A DNA stretch of 32,338 nt from Clostridiales bacterium (GCA_015069285.1 SVIX01000011.1:1-32338); one strand, 5' to 3'; positions 7,853 through 16,273 are shown, counted from the stretch's first letter. Translations and numbers: made by a program. Notes: generated by a model not told the origin, from the letters alone.

Positions 7853-7881
7853 TTGACAAGAAAGTAAGCTTGTGTTATAAT
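7853..7881 (+). promoter_or_regulatory. Consensus promoter of the carA leader
   Basis: TTGACA (7853-7858), 17 bases, TATAAT (7876-7881). It starts a leader transcript near 7888, about 244 bases before carA. Confidence 0.88.
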
Positions 7882-7905
7882 AGTAAAAATTCGGCAGGTG
7901 GAAGT

Positions 7906-8028
7906 ATGTTTTTAGCAAAAAACAAAAAAATGAACGGAATAGAAGCAAACGAAAGGGCAGTTGCCGTTTTCGCGGATTCTTATTTTTTCATTCTTCCAAT
8001 AAACGCAAAACTTCTACAACGGGACTGA
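7906..8028 (+). CDS. Putative leader peptide of the carA attenuator
   Basis: A 40-codon ORF (MFLAKNKKMNGIEANERAVA..., ending KLLQRD) begins about 18 bases after the predicted transcription start and is preceded by a GGTGGAAG ribosome site. The TGA at 8026-8028 falls within the 5' arm of the following terminator hairpin. A U-rich tract in the RNA, within 7978-7997, encodes the SYFFILP stretch. Arg codons are not clustered (two, far apart), which argues against arginine-codon attenuation. The geometry resembles the E. coli pyrBI leader, where slow polymerase at low UTP lets the ribosome catch up and block the terminator. Translation is inferred. Confidence 0.6.
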   Translation: MFLAKNKKMNGIEANERAVAVFADSYFFILPINAKLLQRD

Positions 8029-8051
8029 TTTTTGAAATCAGTCTTTTTTTT
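8023..8051 (+). terminator. Attenuator-type terminator upstream of carA
   Basis: GACTGATTT (8023-8031), loop TTG, AAATCAGTC (8035-8043) form a perfect nine-pair stem followed directly by eight T (8044-8051). It lies after the leader promoter and 80 bases before carA, so transcription must read through it to express carA and carB-dapF. Confidence 0.88.
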
Positions 8052-8131
8052 AGAAAAAAGCAAAAAAGGGTTTGCCTGCTTGTAAAATAGGATAATAATA
8101 AAAATTACGAGTTATAAAAAAGGAAGTGCTT

Positions 8132-9199
8132 ATGAAGAAAAAAGTGTATGTAACGTTGCAAAACGGAAAGACTTTCCAAGGTTATCGCTTTGGCGCGGAA
8201 GGCGAAGTTTCGGGTGAATTGGTGTTTTCGACGAATATGGTCGGCTACGTAGAAACGCTTACCGACCCTACTAATTACGGTCAAATCCTCGTGCAAACCT
8301 TTCCCCTGATAGGCAATTACGGCGTAATGCAAGCAGACATGGAAAGCAAGCGCGCGTGGGCAAAGGCTTTTATCGTCCGCGAGGCGTGTGAAATACCCTC
8401 TAATTTCCGTTCGGAAGGTACGCTCGACGCATTTTTGAAAGAACAAAACGTCGTCGGCGTATACGGTATCGACACGCGTGAACTGACGAAAATTTTGCGT
8501 GAAGAAGGCACGATGACGGCGGTAATAAGTAATAAGCCGTCTACCTCCGTCGACGCGGAAAACGCCGAAGAGGATTGCGTGAAAATCGTCGCGCCGACGC
8601 AAAGAGAAACTTACGGCGCGGAAAATGCGAAATATACGCTTGCTTTGTTGAATTTAGGTACGAAAAAAAGCATTATCGAAGGATTCGTAAATCAAAACTG
8701 TCGTATCGTCAGTTTGCCTGCTACGGCAACGGCGGAAGAAATTTTATCCGTCGGCGCGGACGGCGTCGTGATTGGCGACGGTCCGGGAAATCCCAAAGCA
8801 AATTTGGATATCGTGGAAGAGATTAAAAAACTCGTTGGAAAAACGCCTGTGTTTGGCGTAGGGCTTGGACATTTGCTCTTTGCGCTTGCGCTCGGCGCGG
8901 ATACGAAAAAACTTAAATACGGACACCGTGGCGGAAATCAACCCGTAAAATGTTTAAAATGCGGAAAGGTATATATTTCTACGCAAAACCACGCGTACGA
9001 AGTAGTAAGCGAAACGGTAAATAAAGGAGAAGTGCGTTTTATCAACGTCAACGACAATTCCTGCGAAGGTATCGTATACGACGAAATGAACGCGCTCACC
9101 GTCCAATTTGCGCCCGATTCGTTCGGCGTCGGTCACGTCGATAATCCGTTATACAAAAAATTCTTTACTTTTATGAAGAAGGAGAACGAAAATGCCTAA
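8132..9199 (+). CDS. carA: Carbamoyl-phosphate synthase small subunit, glutaminase triad lost
   Basis: 355 residues from the ATG at 8132 (AAAGGAAG just upstream; a GTG two codons earlier is less likely). The N-terminal CarA domain (about 1-150) is normal: TLQNGKTFQGYRFGAEG, VFSTNMVGYVETLTDP and YGIDTRELTKILR. The class I amidotransferase domain follows (about 165-350). It keeps the surroundings LGH, KLKYGHRGGNQPV and STQNHAYEV. The nucleophile Cys of GxCLGH is Gly244 (GVGLGH). The His and Glu of QFHPE are Ala327 and Asp329 (QFAPDS). Glutamine hydrolysis should be abolished, so the synthetase probably uses free ammonia, as mammalian CPS I does after losing its Cys. The stop overlaps the carB start by eight bases, which suggests coupled translation. 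Confidence 0.92.
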   Translation: MKKKVYVTLQNGKTFQGYRFGAEGEVSGELVFSTNMVGYVETLTDPTNYGQILVQTFPLIGNYGVMQADMESKRAWAKAFIVREACEIPSNFRSEGTLDAFLKEQNVVGVYGIDTRELTKILREEGTMTAVISNKPSTSVDAENAEEDCVKIVAPTQRETYGAENAKYTLALLNLGTKKSIIEGFVNQNCRIVSLPATATAEEILSVGADGVVIGDGPGNPKANLDIVEEIKKLVGKTPVFGVGLGHLLFALALGADTKKLKYGHRGGNQPVKCLKCGKVYISTQNHAYEVVSETVNKGEVRFINVNDNSCEGIVYDEMNALTVQFAPDSFGVGHVDNPLYKKFFTFMKKENENA

Positions 9200-12100
9200 G
9201 AGAAGTGATATTAAAAAAGTACTCGTTATCGGGTCCGGTCCTATCGTTATCGGACAAGCCGCTGAATTCGACTATGCAGGCGCGCAAGCTTGTCGCGTTA
9301 TGAAAAGCGAAGGGGTGAACGTCGTTCTTTGTAACTCTAACCCCGCAACGATTATGACGGATAAGGCGCTTGCGGACGAAATATATCTTGAACCGCTTAC
9401 GGAAGAAACGTTAAAGCGTATTATCATCAAAGAAAAACCGGACAGTTTGCTCGCCTCGCTCGGTGGACAAACGGGGCTTACGATGGGTTGTAAATTGGCA
9501 AAATCGGGATTTTTAGAACAGCACGGCGTAAAGCTTATCGGTACGAAACTTGACGCGATTGACCGTTCGGAAGATAGAGAACTTTTCAAACAAACGATGG
9601 AAAAAATCAATCAACCGTGCGTGCCTTCGGATATCGCGTATACGGTAGAGGAATGTGTGGAGATAGCAAACAAACTCGGTTATCCCGTTATCATTCGTCC
9701 TGCGTATACCCTCGGTGGCGCAGGTGGCGGTGTGGCGTATACGGAAGAGGAACTCCGCCTCATTTCACACAACGGCTTGATGCTTTCGCCCATTACGCAA
9801 GTGCTTATCGAAAAGTATATCGCGGGCTGGAAAGAAATTGAATTTGAAGTATTGCGCGACGGTGCAGGGAACGTACTTACCGTATGTTCTATGGAAAACG
9901 TAGACCCCGTTGGAATCCATACGGGCGATTCTATCGTCGTTGCCCCTGCGGTTACGCTGTCTAATAAAGAATACAGTATGCTCCGCGGAGCGGCGCTTTC
10001 GATTATTAGCGAACTTGGTATTGAAGGCGGGTGCAACGTACAGTTTGCGCTTAATCCCGATTCCTTTGAATATTCGGTAATCGAAGTAAACCCTCGCGTT
10101 AGCCGTTCTTCGGCGCTTGCCTCTAAGGCAACGGGTTTCCCGATTGCAAAGGTGACTTCCAAGATTGCGCTTGGATATACGCTCGACGAAATTGTAAACG
10201 ACGTAACGGGCAATACCTACGCTTGTTTCGAACCGACGATTGACTACTTGGTTGTCAAAATGCCCAAGTGGCCGTTTGATAAATTCTTGTACGCAAAGCG
10301 TGAACTCGGTACGAGAATGAAAGCGACGGGCGAAGTGATGTCGATTGGTACTTCGTTTGAAATGGCGATGATGAAAGCCGTGCGCGGTGCGGAAATTTCC
10401 ACGAGCACGATGAACTATAAAAAATTCGTGGATTGGACGAAGGAGGCGCTTATTGCGCAACTTTCCGTACAATCGGACGAACGCATTTTTGCCGTATACG
10501 CGGCGCTTAAAAAGGGCGTAAGCGTAGACGAAGTATTTAATATTACCAAAATAGATAGATGGTTCTTGAATAAATTCAAGAATTTAATAGCCTACGAAGA
10601 AGCGTTAAAAACGCAAAAACTTACGCGCGCCTTGTACGAAGAGGGCAAACGCCTTGGGTATTTGGATAAAGACATTGCGCTTATCAGCGGTCAAAAAGTA
10701 CCTTATCGCAAAAAAGTCGCGTATAAAATGGTAGATACCTGCGCGGCGGAATTCCCCGCGAAAACGCCGTATTTCTATTCGACTTCCGACCCTTACGAAC
10801 ACGACGAGGCAAAACCTTTTATCGAAAAGAGCAATAAAAAGCGTATCGTCGTTATCGGGTCCGGACCTATCCGTATCGGACAGGGTATAGAGTTTGACTA
10901 TTCGTCCGTGCATTGTGTTTGGACGCTTAAAGAACTCGGGTACGAAGTAGCGATTATCAACAATAACCCCGAAACGGTTTCCACCGACTTTGATACGGCG
11001 GACAGACTGTATTTCGAGCCGTTGACGCCCGAAGACGTACAACACGTTTTGGACATTGAAAAACCGTACGGCGTCATTATTACCTTCGGCGGACAAACGG
11101 CAATCAACCTTTGCGCGTATTTCGCTTCGCACGGTATCCGTATTTTGGGTACGTCGGCGGACAGCGTTGACAGAGCGGAAGACAGAGAGCGTTTTGAGGC
11201 GTTGCTTGAAAAATACTCGATTCCGCGCCCGAAAGCAATTACCGTAATGACGAAAGAGGAGGCGCTTAAGGCGGCGGATAAATTGGAATATCCCGTACTG
11301 CTCCGTCCTTCCTACGTTATCGGCGGACAAAATATGACGATTGCCTTCACGCAAGAGGACGTTTGTCGTTATATGGACGTTATATTGGCGCAAGGCATAG
11401 AAAATCCCGTACTTTGCGATAAATATTTAATGGGTACGGAATTGGAAGTAGACGCCATTTCCGACGGCAAAGACGTATTAATTCCCGGCATTATGCAACA
11501 CATTGAACGTACGGGTATTCACTCGGGCGACTCCATCGCCGTATATCCGCCGTACAATCTTGACGATACGATGCTCGAAAAAATTATCGAAGTATCTACC
11601 CAACTTGCGTTGGAATTGCAAACGAAGGGTTTAATCAATATTCAGTATCTTATCTATCGCGGTCAACTCTACGTAATCGAGGTGAATCCCAGAGCGTCGC
11701 GTACCGTTCCGTATATTTCAAAGGTAACGGGCGTGCCGATGGTAGAACTTGCAACGAAGATTATTACGGGCGCAAAATTGAAAAAGCTCGGATACGGAAC
11801 GGGCTTATATCCTTCTTCCCCGTACGTCGCGGTAAAAGTTCCCGTGTTCAGTTTTGAAAAACTCAACGACGTAAACTCGCAACTCGGTCCGCAAATGAAA
11901 TCGACGGGCGAGGTATTGGGTATCGGTAAAACGATAGAAGAGGCGATGTTCAAAGGGCTCGTGTCGGCAGGCTTTAAAATGTGTCATCCTTCCGAACGCC
12001 GTCCCGTAGGCGTATATATGACGGTAAACGACCAAGACAAACTCGATTTGTTGACGATAGCGAAAAAGTTTGGGGACTTAGGTTGTACGATGTACGCAAC

Positions 12101-13247
12101 CAAAGGAACGGCGGAAGTTATCAACGATTTGGGTATTGATTGTACCGTAGTGGATAGACTCTCCGCAACGGATAGCGTTATCAAATTGATGGACGAAGGC
12201 AAGATTGATTACGTCGTATATACCGGTAAAACGGATATGGAATCGATTAACGATTTCATCAAATTACACCACCACGCGATATTGCTCGGTATTACGGTAC
12301 TGACGGCGTTGGATACGGCAAACGCGCTTGCGGATATTATCGCAAGTAAATTCACGGAAGACAATACCGAACTTGTAGACATCAACGCGTTGCGTAGTGA
12401 AAAATTAAAACTTAATTTCACAAAAATGCAATCCTGCGGAAACGATTATATCGTCTTTGATAACCGCGACGGAAAAATAACCTGTCCCGAATCGATTGCC
12501 GTCAATTACGTATTACCGCATTACGGAATCGGGGGCGACGGAATTGCGCTTATCGAACATTCGGATATAGCCGACGCGAAAATGCGCGTATTTAATAAAG
12601 ACGGTTCAGAGGCAACGCAAGGCGGTAACGCTATCCGTTGTATTGGAAAATACCTTTACGAAAAGGGTATCGTCCGTAAAACGGAGATGAAAATAGAAAC
12701 GGCGACGGGCGTTTGCGACGTAAAAGTATATTCTTTTGGCGGAAAGGTGAATTCGGCAAGCGTAAATTTGGGAAAAGTACAACTTGCAGGCAAAAAGATT
12801 CCTTGTACCTTTGACGAAGAACAAATCGTCGGTAAAACGGTCAGCGTCGGCGGTATTGATTATAAGATAACGCTCGTCAACGTGGGAAATCCCCATTGCG
12901 TAGTGTTCAGCGAAAAAGTAGACGCCGTCAACGTGGAAACGATTGGCCCTGAATTTGAAAATTGTGAATATTTCCCCGAGGGAATCAATACGGAATTTAT
13001 CCGCGTGGTCAATAAAGTCACCTTAAAAATGCGCGTTTGGGAGCGCGGTAGCGGTGAAACGTGGGCGTGCGGAACGGGCGCGTGCGCCGCAGTCGTAGCG
13101 GCGGTGCTTGGCGGGTATTGCGAAAAAGATACCAACGTTACCGTGAAACTTCGCGGAGGCGACTTGACGGTAAACTATCACTTAGACGGTGACGTAGAAT
13201 TGATGGGTAGCGTAAAGACTGTATACGAAGGAACGTTGGAAATTTAA
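9192..13247 (+). CDS. carB: CarB-DapF fusion: carbamoyl-phosphate synthase large chain plus diaminopimelate epimerase-like domain
   Basis: 1351 residues in one frame. Residues 1-400 and about 550-930 are the two ATP-grasp synthetase halves (GSGPIVIGQAAEFDYAG / GSGPIRIGQGIEFDYSS; EVNPRVSRSSALASKATG / EVNPRASRTVPYISKVTG). Residues about 930-1062 are the MGS-like allosteric domain (YATKGTAEV). A short linker leads at about 1074 into a complete DapF-type domain: KMQSCGNDYIVFD, GIGGDG, VGNPHCVV, ERGSGETWACGTGACAA. No stop or ribosome site separates them; the first in-frame ATG in the DapF part (12426) lies inside its first motif. In DapF the first catalytic Cys (CGNG/CGNA) is Gly1144 (QGGNA); the second, Cys1293, is present. 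Carbamoyl-phosphate synthesis looks intact, while epimerase activity is doubtful. Confidence 0.93.
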   Translation: MPKRSDIKKVLVIGSGPIVIGQAAEFDYAGAQACRVMKSEGVNVVLCNSNPATIMTDKALADEIYLEPLTEETLKRIIIKEKPDSLLASLGGQTGLTMGCKLAKSGFLEQHGVKLIGTKLDAIDRSEDRELFKQTMEKINQPCVPSDIAYTVEECVEIANKLGYPVIIRPAYTLGGAGGGVAYTEEELRLISHNGLMLSPITQVLIEKYIAGWKEIEFEVLRDGAGNVLTVCSMENVDPVGIHTGDSIVVAPAVTLSNKEYSMLRGAALSIISELGIEGGCNVQFALNPDSFEYSVIEVNPRVSRSSALASKATGFPIAKVTSKIALGYTLDEIVNDVTGNTYACFEPTIDYLVVKMPKWPFDKFLYAKRELGTRMKATGEVMSIGTSFEMAMMKAVRGAEISTSTMNYKKFVDWTKEALIAQLSVQSDERIFAVYAALKKGVSVDEVFNITKIDRWFLNKFKNLIAYEEALKTQKLTRALYEEGKRLGYLDKDIALISGQKVPYRKKVAYKMVDTCAAEFPAKTPYFYSTSDPYEHDEAKPFIEKSNKKRIVVIGSGPIRIGQGIEFDYSSVHCVWTLKELGYEVAIINNNPETVSTDFDTADRLYFEPLTPEDVQHVLDIEKPYGVIITFGGQTAINLCAYFASHGIRILGTSADSVDRAEDRERFEALLEKYSIPRPKAITVMTKEEALKAADKLEYPVLLRPSYVIGGQNMTIAFTQEDVCRYMDVILAQGIENPVLCDKYLMGTELEVDAISDGKDVLIPGIMQHIERTGIHSGDSIAVYPPYNLDDTMLEKIIEVSTQLALELQTKGLINIQYLIYRGQLYVIEVNPRASRTVPYISKVTGVPMVELATKIITGAKLKKLGYGTGLYPSSPYVAVKVPVFSFEKLNDVNSQLGPQMKSTGEVLGIGKTIEEAMFKGLVSAGFKMCHPSERRPVGVYMTVNDQDKLDLLTIAKKFGDLGCTMYATKGTAEVINDLGIDCTVVDRLSATDSVIKLMDEGKIDYVVYTGKTDMESINDFIKLHHHAILLGITVLTALDTANALADIIASKFTEDNTELVDINALRSEKLKLNFTKMQSCGNDYIVFDNRDGKITCPESIAVNYVLPHYGIGGDGIALIEHSDIADAKMRVFNKDGSEATQGGNAIRCIGKYLYEKGIVRKTEMKIETATGVCDVKVYSFGGKVNSASVNLGKVQLAGKKIPCTFDEEQIVGKTVSVGGIDYKITLVNVGNPHCVVFSEKVDAVNVETIGPEFENCEYFPEGINTEFIRVVNKVTLKMRVWERGSGETWACGTGACAAVVAAVLGGYCEKDTNVTVKLRGGDLTVNYHLDGDVELMGSVKTVYEGTLEI

Positions 13248-13263
13248 CGGAAAGGAGATGGGC

Positions 13264-13902
13264 ATGGACGCTTTTTACGAAGAAAGCGCGGTAAATCAAA
13301 ACGCGAAAAAGGGCGCGAGGCGATATAAGATAGCGCATATTTTGTCGATAATATTTTTGGTATTAGGTATTATTATGCTAATAATGTGCCTTTATAATAT
13401 CCCGCTTGCTCCTTCTAACGAAAACGCAACGGCGGAACAAATTGCCTCTTATCAAACCGCTAAAATTGCCTGCATCTTTTGCGGAGCGCAAAGCGCGTTG
13501 TTTTGGATTTTTTGGTTTGTTTTGCGCAAAGTAAAAATGGGTGTAAACGTTAGTTTCGATTATTGTTTCGTGTCAGGTGAATTGCGTATTTCCAGAGTGG
13601 TAAACGTCAACCGCAGACGGCTTCTCGTAAAAATTGACTGTGCGGATATGATACAAATAGGCGATATCGATAATCCTTCTTACGAACGGTTTAGAGCCGA
13701 CCCTACGGTAAAAGAAATCGTATGCACGCCGAACAACGTGGCTATGGAAGGTAAGTTTTTTATGTACGTTCTCGCCAACGTAAACGGGAAGAAAATGTAC
13801 GTGTTGGAATGTCGTGAAAACTTATTGATGAATATAATGAAATTTGTAAAACGTAGCGTTTTGGAAAGCGACTACGTAATGCAGGAACGGAAACAAAAAT
13901 AA
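13264..13902 (+). CDS. Hypothetical two-helix membrane protein
   Basis: 212 residues from the ATG at 13264, six bases after AAAGGAG; the ATG at 13258 would touch the ribosome site. Two hydrophobic segments lie near residues 22-45 (IAHILSIIFLVLGIIMLIMCLYNI) and 66-90 (KIACIFCGAQSALFWIFWFVLR). A soluble domain of about 120 residues follows with a beta-rich pattern (VNVSFDYCFVSGELRISRVV, VLECRENLLMNIMKFVKRS). I do not recognise the family. It sits 16 bases after carB-dapF and one base before the cysteine desulfurase, so it is probably in their operon. Confidence 0.7.
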   Translation: MDAFYEESAVNQNAKKGARRYKIAHILSIIFLVLGIIMLIMCLYNIPLAPSNENATAEQIASYQTAKIACIFCGAQSALFWIFWFVLRKVKMGVNVSFDYCFVSGELRISRVVNVNRRRLLVKIDCADMIQIGDIDNPSYERFRADPTVKEIVCTPNNVAMEGKFFMYVLANVNGKKMYVLECRENLLMNIMKFVKRSVLESDYVMQERKQK

Positions 13903-13903
13903 G

Positions 13904-15034
13904 ATGATTTATTTGGATAACGCCGCAACGACGAAACCGAGCGAAAGCGCGTTTGCGCGCGCTACGGCGTTTGCGATGGATAAGTATTATAATCCCTCCG
14001 CTTTATACGCGGAGGGGTACGCATTACAGGGCGAGCTGAAAAAAGCGCGCTCCGCTTTGCTTTGTAAAATAGCGGACGAAGCGTCGTTTGAACTCGTGTT
14101 TACCTCTTGCGGTACGGAAGCGGACAATCACGCGATTTTCTCGTTTGCCAAACGCGGAAACGCCGTGACGACGGCGGGCGAACATTCTGCCGTATTGTCG
14201 GCGTTTGCCGAATTAAAAAACAGGGGAATTGCCGAACCGAGAATTGCGCCTTTGGAAAAAGACGGACGGGTAAACGTGGAAAAATTGCTTGCGCTCGTCG
14301 ATGAAAAAACGACTTTCGTGTCCGTGATGCAAGTCAACAACGAGGTCGGCGCTATCAACGATATCAACAAAATAGCAAAACTCGTCAAAGCGAAAAATCC
14401 ACGCGTTATTTTTCATAGCGACGGCGTGCAGGGGTACGGAAAAATTCCCTTCCGTTTGGCAAAAGAAGTGGATTTATATTCGGTGAGCGCGCATAAAATC
14501 GGCGGATTAAAAGGGGTCGGAGCGTTAATCAAAAGAAAATCGCTCGTATTGCCTCCGTATATTATCGGCGGTGGACAAGAATCGGGTAGGCGTAGCGGAA
14601 CGGAAAACGTGTTTGGGATTAAACAGTTTGAATACGCGACGGAAGAAAAATTTTCGACGATTCGGGAAGACTTTGAGAGAATCCGTGCTTATCGTGAGTT
14701 GCTTTGGTCGTTATTGGATAAAGAAATATTCACACGGCTTTCGGGCGAGGACGGCACGCCGTATATTTTAAGCGTGTCCGCTTTGGGACTTCGCGGGGAA
14801 ACGCTGTTACATATGGCAAACGATAAAGGATTGATTATCGGTACGGGTTCGGCGTGTTCGTCAAATGCAAAAAGGCGGTATAGCAAGGTGGTACTTGCGT
14901 GCGGATACGACGAGAAAACGGCTGACGGGGTATTGCGGTTGAGTTTTTCTCATAAAACGACGGAGGAAGAAGTAAAACGGTCGGCGGAAATTTTGAACGA
15001 AGTCGGGCAAGACTTGCGTCGCCGAATGAAATAA
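13904..15034 (+). CDS. Cysteine desulfurase (NifS/IscS-like)
   Basis: 376 residues, a class V aminotransferase-fold PLP enzyme that removes sulfur from cysteine and carries it as a persulfide. Visible features are YLDNAATTKPS at the N-terminus, TSCGTEADNHAIF, the PLP lysine in SAHKIGGLKGVGAL, GGGQESGRRSGTEN, and the catalytic Cys in GTGSACSSN. It lies directly upstream of thiI (ten bases apart). In Gram-positive bacteria such desulfurase-ThiI pairs supply sulfur for 4-thiouridine in tRNA, so that dedicated role is more likely than general Fe-S assembly. Confidence 0.93.
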   Translation: MIYLDNAATTKPSESAFARATAFAMDKYYNPSALYAEGYALQGELKKARSALLCKIADEASFELVFTSCGTEADNHAIFSFAKRGNAVTTAGEHSAVLSAFAELKNRGIAEPRIAPLEKDGRVNVEKLLALVDEKTTFVSVMQVNNEVGAINDINKIAKLVKAKNPRVIFHSDGVQGYGKIPFRLAKEVDLYSVSAHKIGGLKGVGALIKRKSLVLPPYIIGGGQESGRRSGTENVFGIKQFEYATEEKFSTIREDFERIRAYRELLWSLLDKEIFTRLSGEDGTPYILSVSALGLRGETLLHMANDKGLIIGTGSACSSNAKRRYSKVVLACGYDEKTADGVLRLSFSHKTTEEEVKRSAEILNEVGQDLRRRMK

Positions 15035-15044
15035 AGGAAAGATT

Positions 15045-16202
15045 ATGAAAAAAGTAATTATCGTACGCTATGCGGAAATATGGTTAAAAGGAAAGAACAG
15101 AGGCTTTTTTGAACACGCGCTTGAAACGAATTTGCGTCGCGCGATTCGTGGATTTACCTGCGAACTCGTCAAACAAAGCGGTAGATATCTCGTTCAAAAT
15201 TTTTACGAGGACGAATCGGAATATATTATAGAAAAATTGCAAAAGGTTTTCGGCGTTCATTCGATAAGCGTGGCGTTGGAAACGGCGTCGGATATGGATT
15301 CTTTATTCGAGGCGTCCAAAATACTCGCCCGTCCGAGCGGTACTTTTAAAGTGGAATCGCACCGCGGTGATAAAAAATACCCGATGACTTCGGTAGAAAT
15401 AAGTAAGGAATTAGGCGCAAGATTATTAGAATACGCGAAAGGCGCGTTGCGCGTGGACGTGCATACGCCCGAATTCGTCGTGCGTGTGGATATTCGCGAA
15501 CACGGTGTTGCGCTTGTATTTGCCGACTTTATCGACGCCGTCGGCGGTATGCCCGTAGGAACGGCAGGGAAGGGCTTGTTGCTTTTATCTGGCGGGATTG
15601 ATAGTCCCGTCGCAGGGTATATGATGGCAAAACGGGGAATGAAAATCGACGGATTGCATTTTCATAGTTATCCGTATACGAGTATGCAAGCCAAAGAAAA
15701 GGTGGAGGAACTCGCCAACCTTTTATCCGAATATACCTGTGGAATCAATTTATATACGATAAGCGTAACGCATATTCAAGAGGCGATTCACGAGCATTGT
15801 AAACCTGAACTTATGATTACGCTGTTACGGCGTTTTATGTATCGTATAGCAGAACGGCACGCGAAAAAAATCGGCGCGCAATGTTTGATTACCGGCGAAA
15901 GTTTAGGACAGGTCGCAAGCCAAACGATAGAGGGTATGACCTCGTCGAATTCGGTCATGGAAACCTTGCCCGTTTTGCGCCCGTTGGTAGGGTTTGATAA
16001 GAGTGAAATTATCGAGCGTTCGATAAAGATGGGGACTTATGAAACTTCGATATTGCCATACGAAGATTGTTGTACGGTATTTTTGCCCGATTTCCCCGCG
16101 ATTCGACCGCAACTGAAAGAAATTTTGGAAGAAGAAAGTAAGTTGGACGTAGAGGGGTTAATTGCGCAATCGCTTGCGTACGTAGAAAAAATTAAAATTT
16201 AA
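15045..16202 (+). CDS. thiI: tRNA 4-thiouridine synthase ThiI
   Basis: 385 residues with an AAAGGAAAG ribosome site. The order is a ferredoxin-like N-terminal domain, a THUMP domain (about 60-165), and a PP-loop adenylation domain with LLLLSGGIDSPVAGYMMAKRG near 185. The conserved PYEDCCTVFLPDFP is near the end. It adenylates U8 of tRNA and inserts sulfur received from the adjacent cysteine desulfurase. There is no C-terminal rhodanese domain, as is usual in Gram-positive ThiI, so sulfur must come straight from the desulfurase. No thiamine genes are nearby. Confidence 0.95.
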   Translation: MKKVIIVRYAEIWLKGKNRGFFEHALETNLRRAIRGFTCELVKQSGRYLVQNFYEDESEYIIEKLQKVFGVHSISVALETASDMDSLFEASKILARPSGTFKVESHRGDKKYPMTSVEISKELGARLLEYAKGALRVDVHTPEFVVRVDIREHGVALVFADFIDAVGGMPVGTAGKGLLLLSGGIDSPVAGYMMAKRGMKIDGLHFHSYPYTSMQAKEKVEELANLLSEYTCGINLYTISVTHIQEAIHEHCKPELMITLLRRFMYRIAERHAKKIGAQCLITGESLGQVASQTIEGMTSSNSVMETLPVLRPLVGFDKSEIIERSIKMGTYETSILPYEDCCTVFLPDFPAIRPQLKEILEEESKLDVEGLIAQSLAYVEKIKI

Positions 16203-16215
16203 GGAACAAAAAAAG

Positions 16216-16252
16216 AACGACCTCAAAAGTTGTAAAAACTTTTGAGGTCGTT
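16216..16252. terminator. Bidirectional terminator between thiI and the TSCPD gene
   Basis: AACGACCTCAAAAGTT (16216-16231) pairs perfectly with AACTTTTGAGGTCGTT (16237-16252) around a five-base loop. It has A-rich and T-rich flanks and lies between convergent genes. Confidence 0.88.
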
Positions 16253-16273
16253 TTGCGTATCAACGCGTTTAGA

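Noticed and set aside
7906-8028. Arginine-codon attenuator for carA
   Set aside because: The leader ORF has only two separated Arg codons, and no alternative antiterminator stem is evident.
8072-8096. Second carA promoter after the terminator
   Set aside because: TTGCCT and GATAAT are only 13 bases apart, which is too close for a sigma-A promoter.
8861-9118. Frameshift or sequencing error as the cause of the CarA triad loss
   Set aside because: The three changes are separate codon replacements in an unbroken frame, with conserved residues directly on both sides.
9765-11393. Long minus-strand frames inside carB
   Set aside because: They lie fully within a well-matched CarB coding sequence and have no ribosome sites or family signatures.
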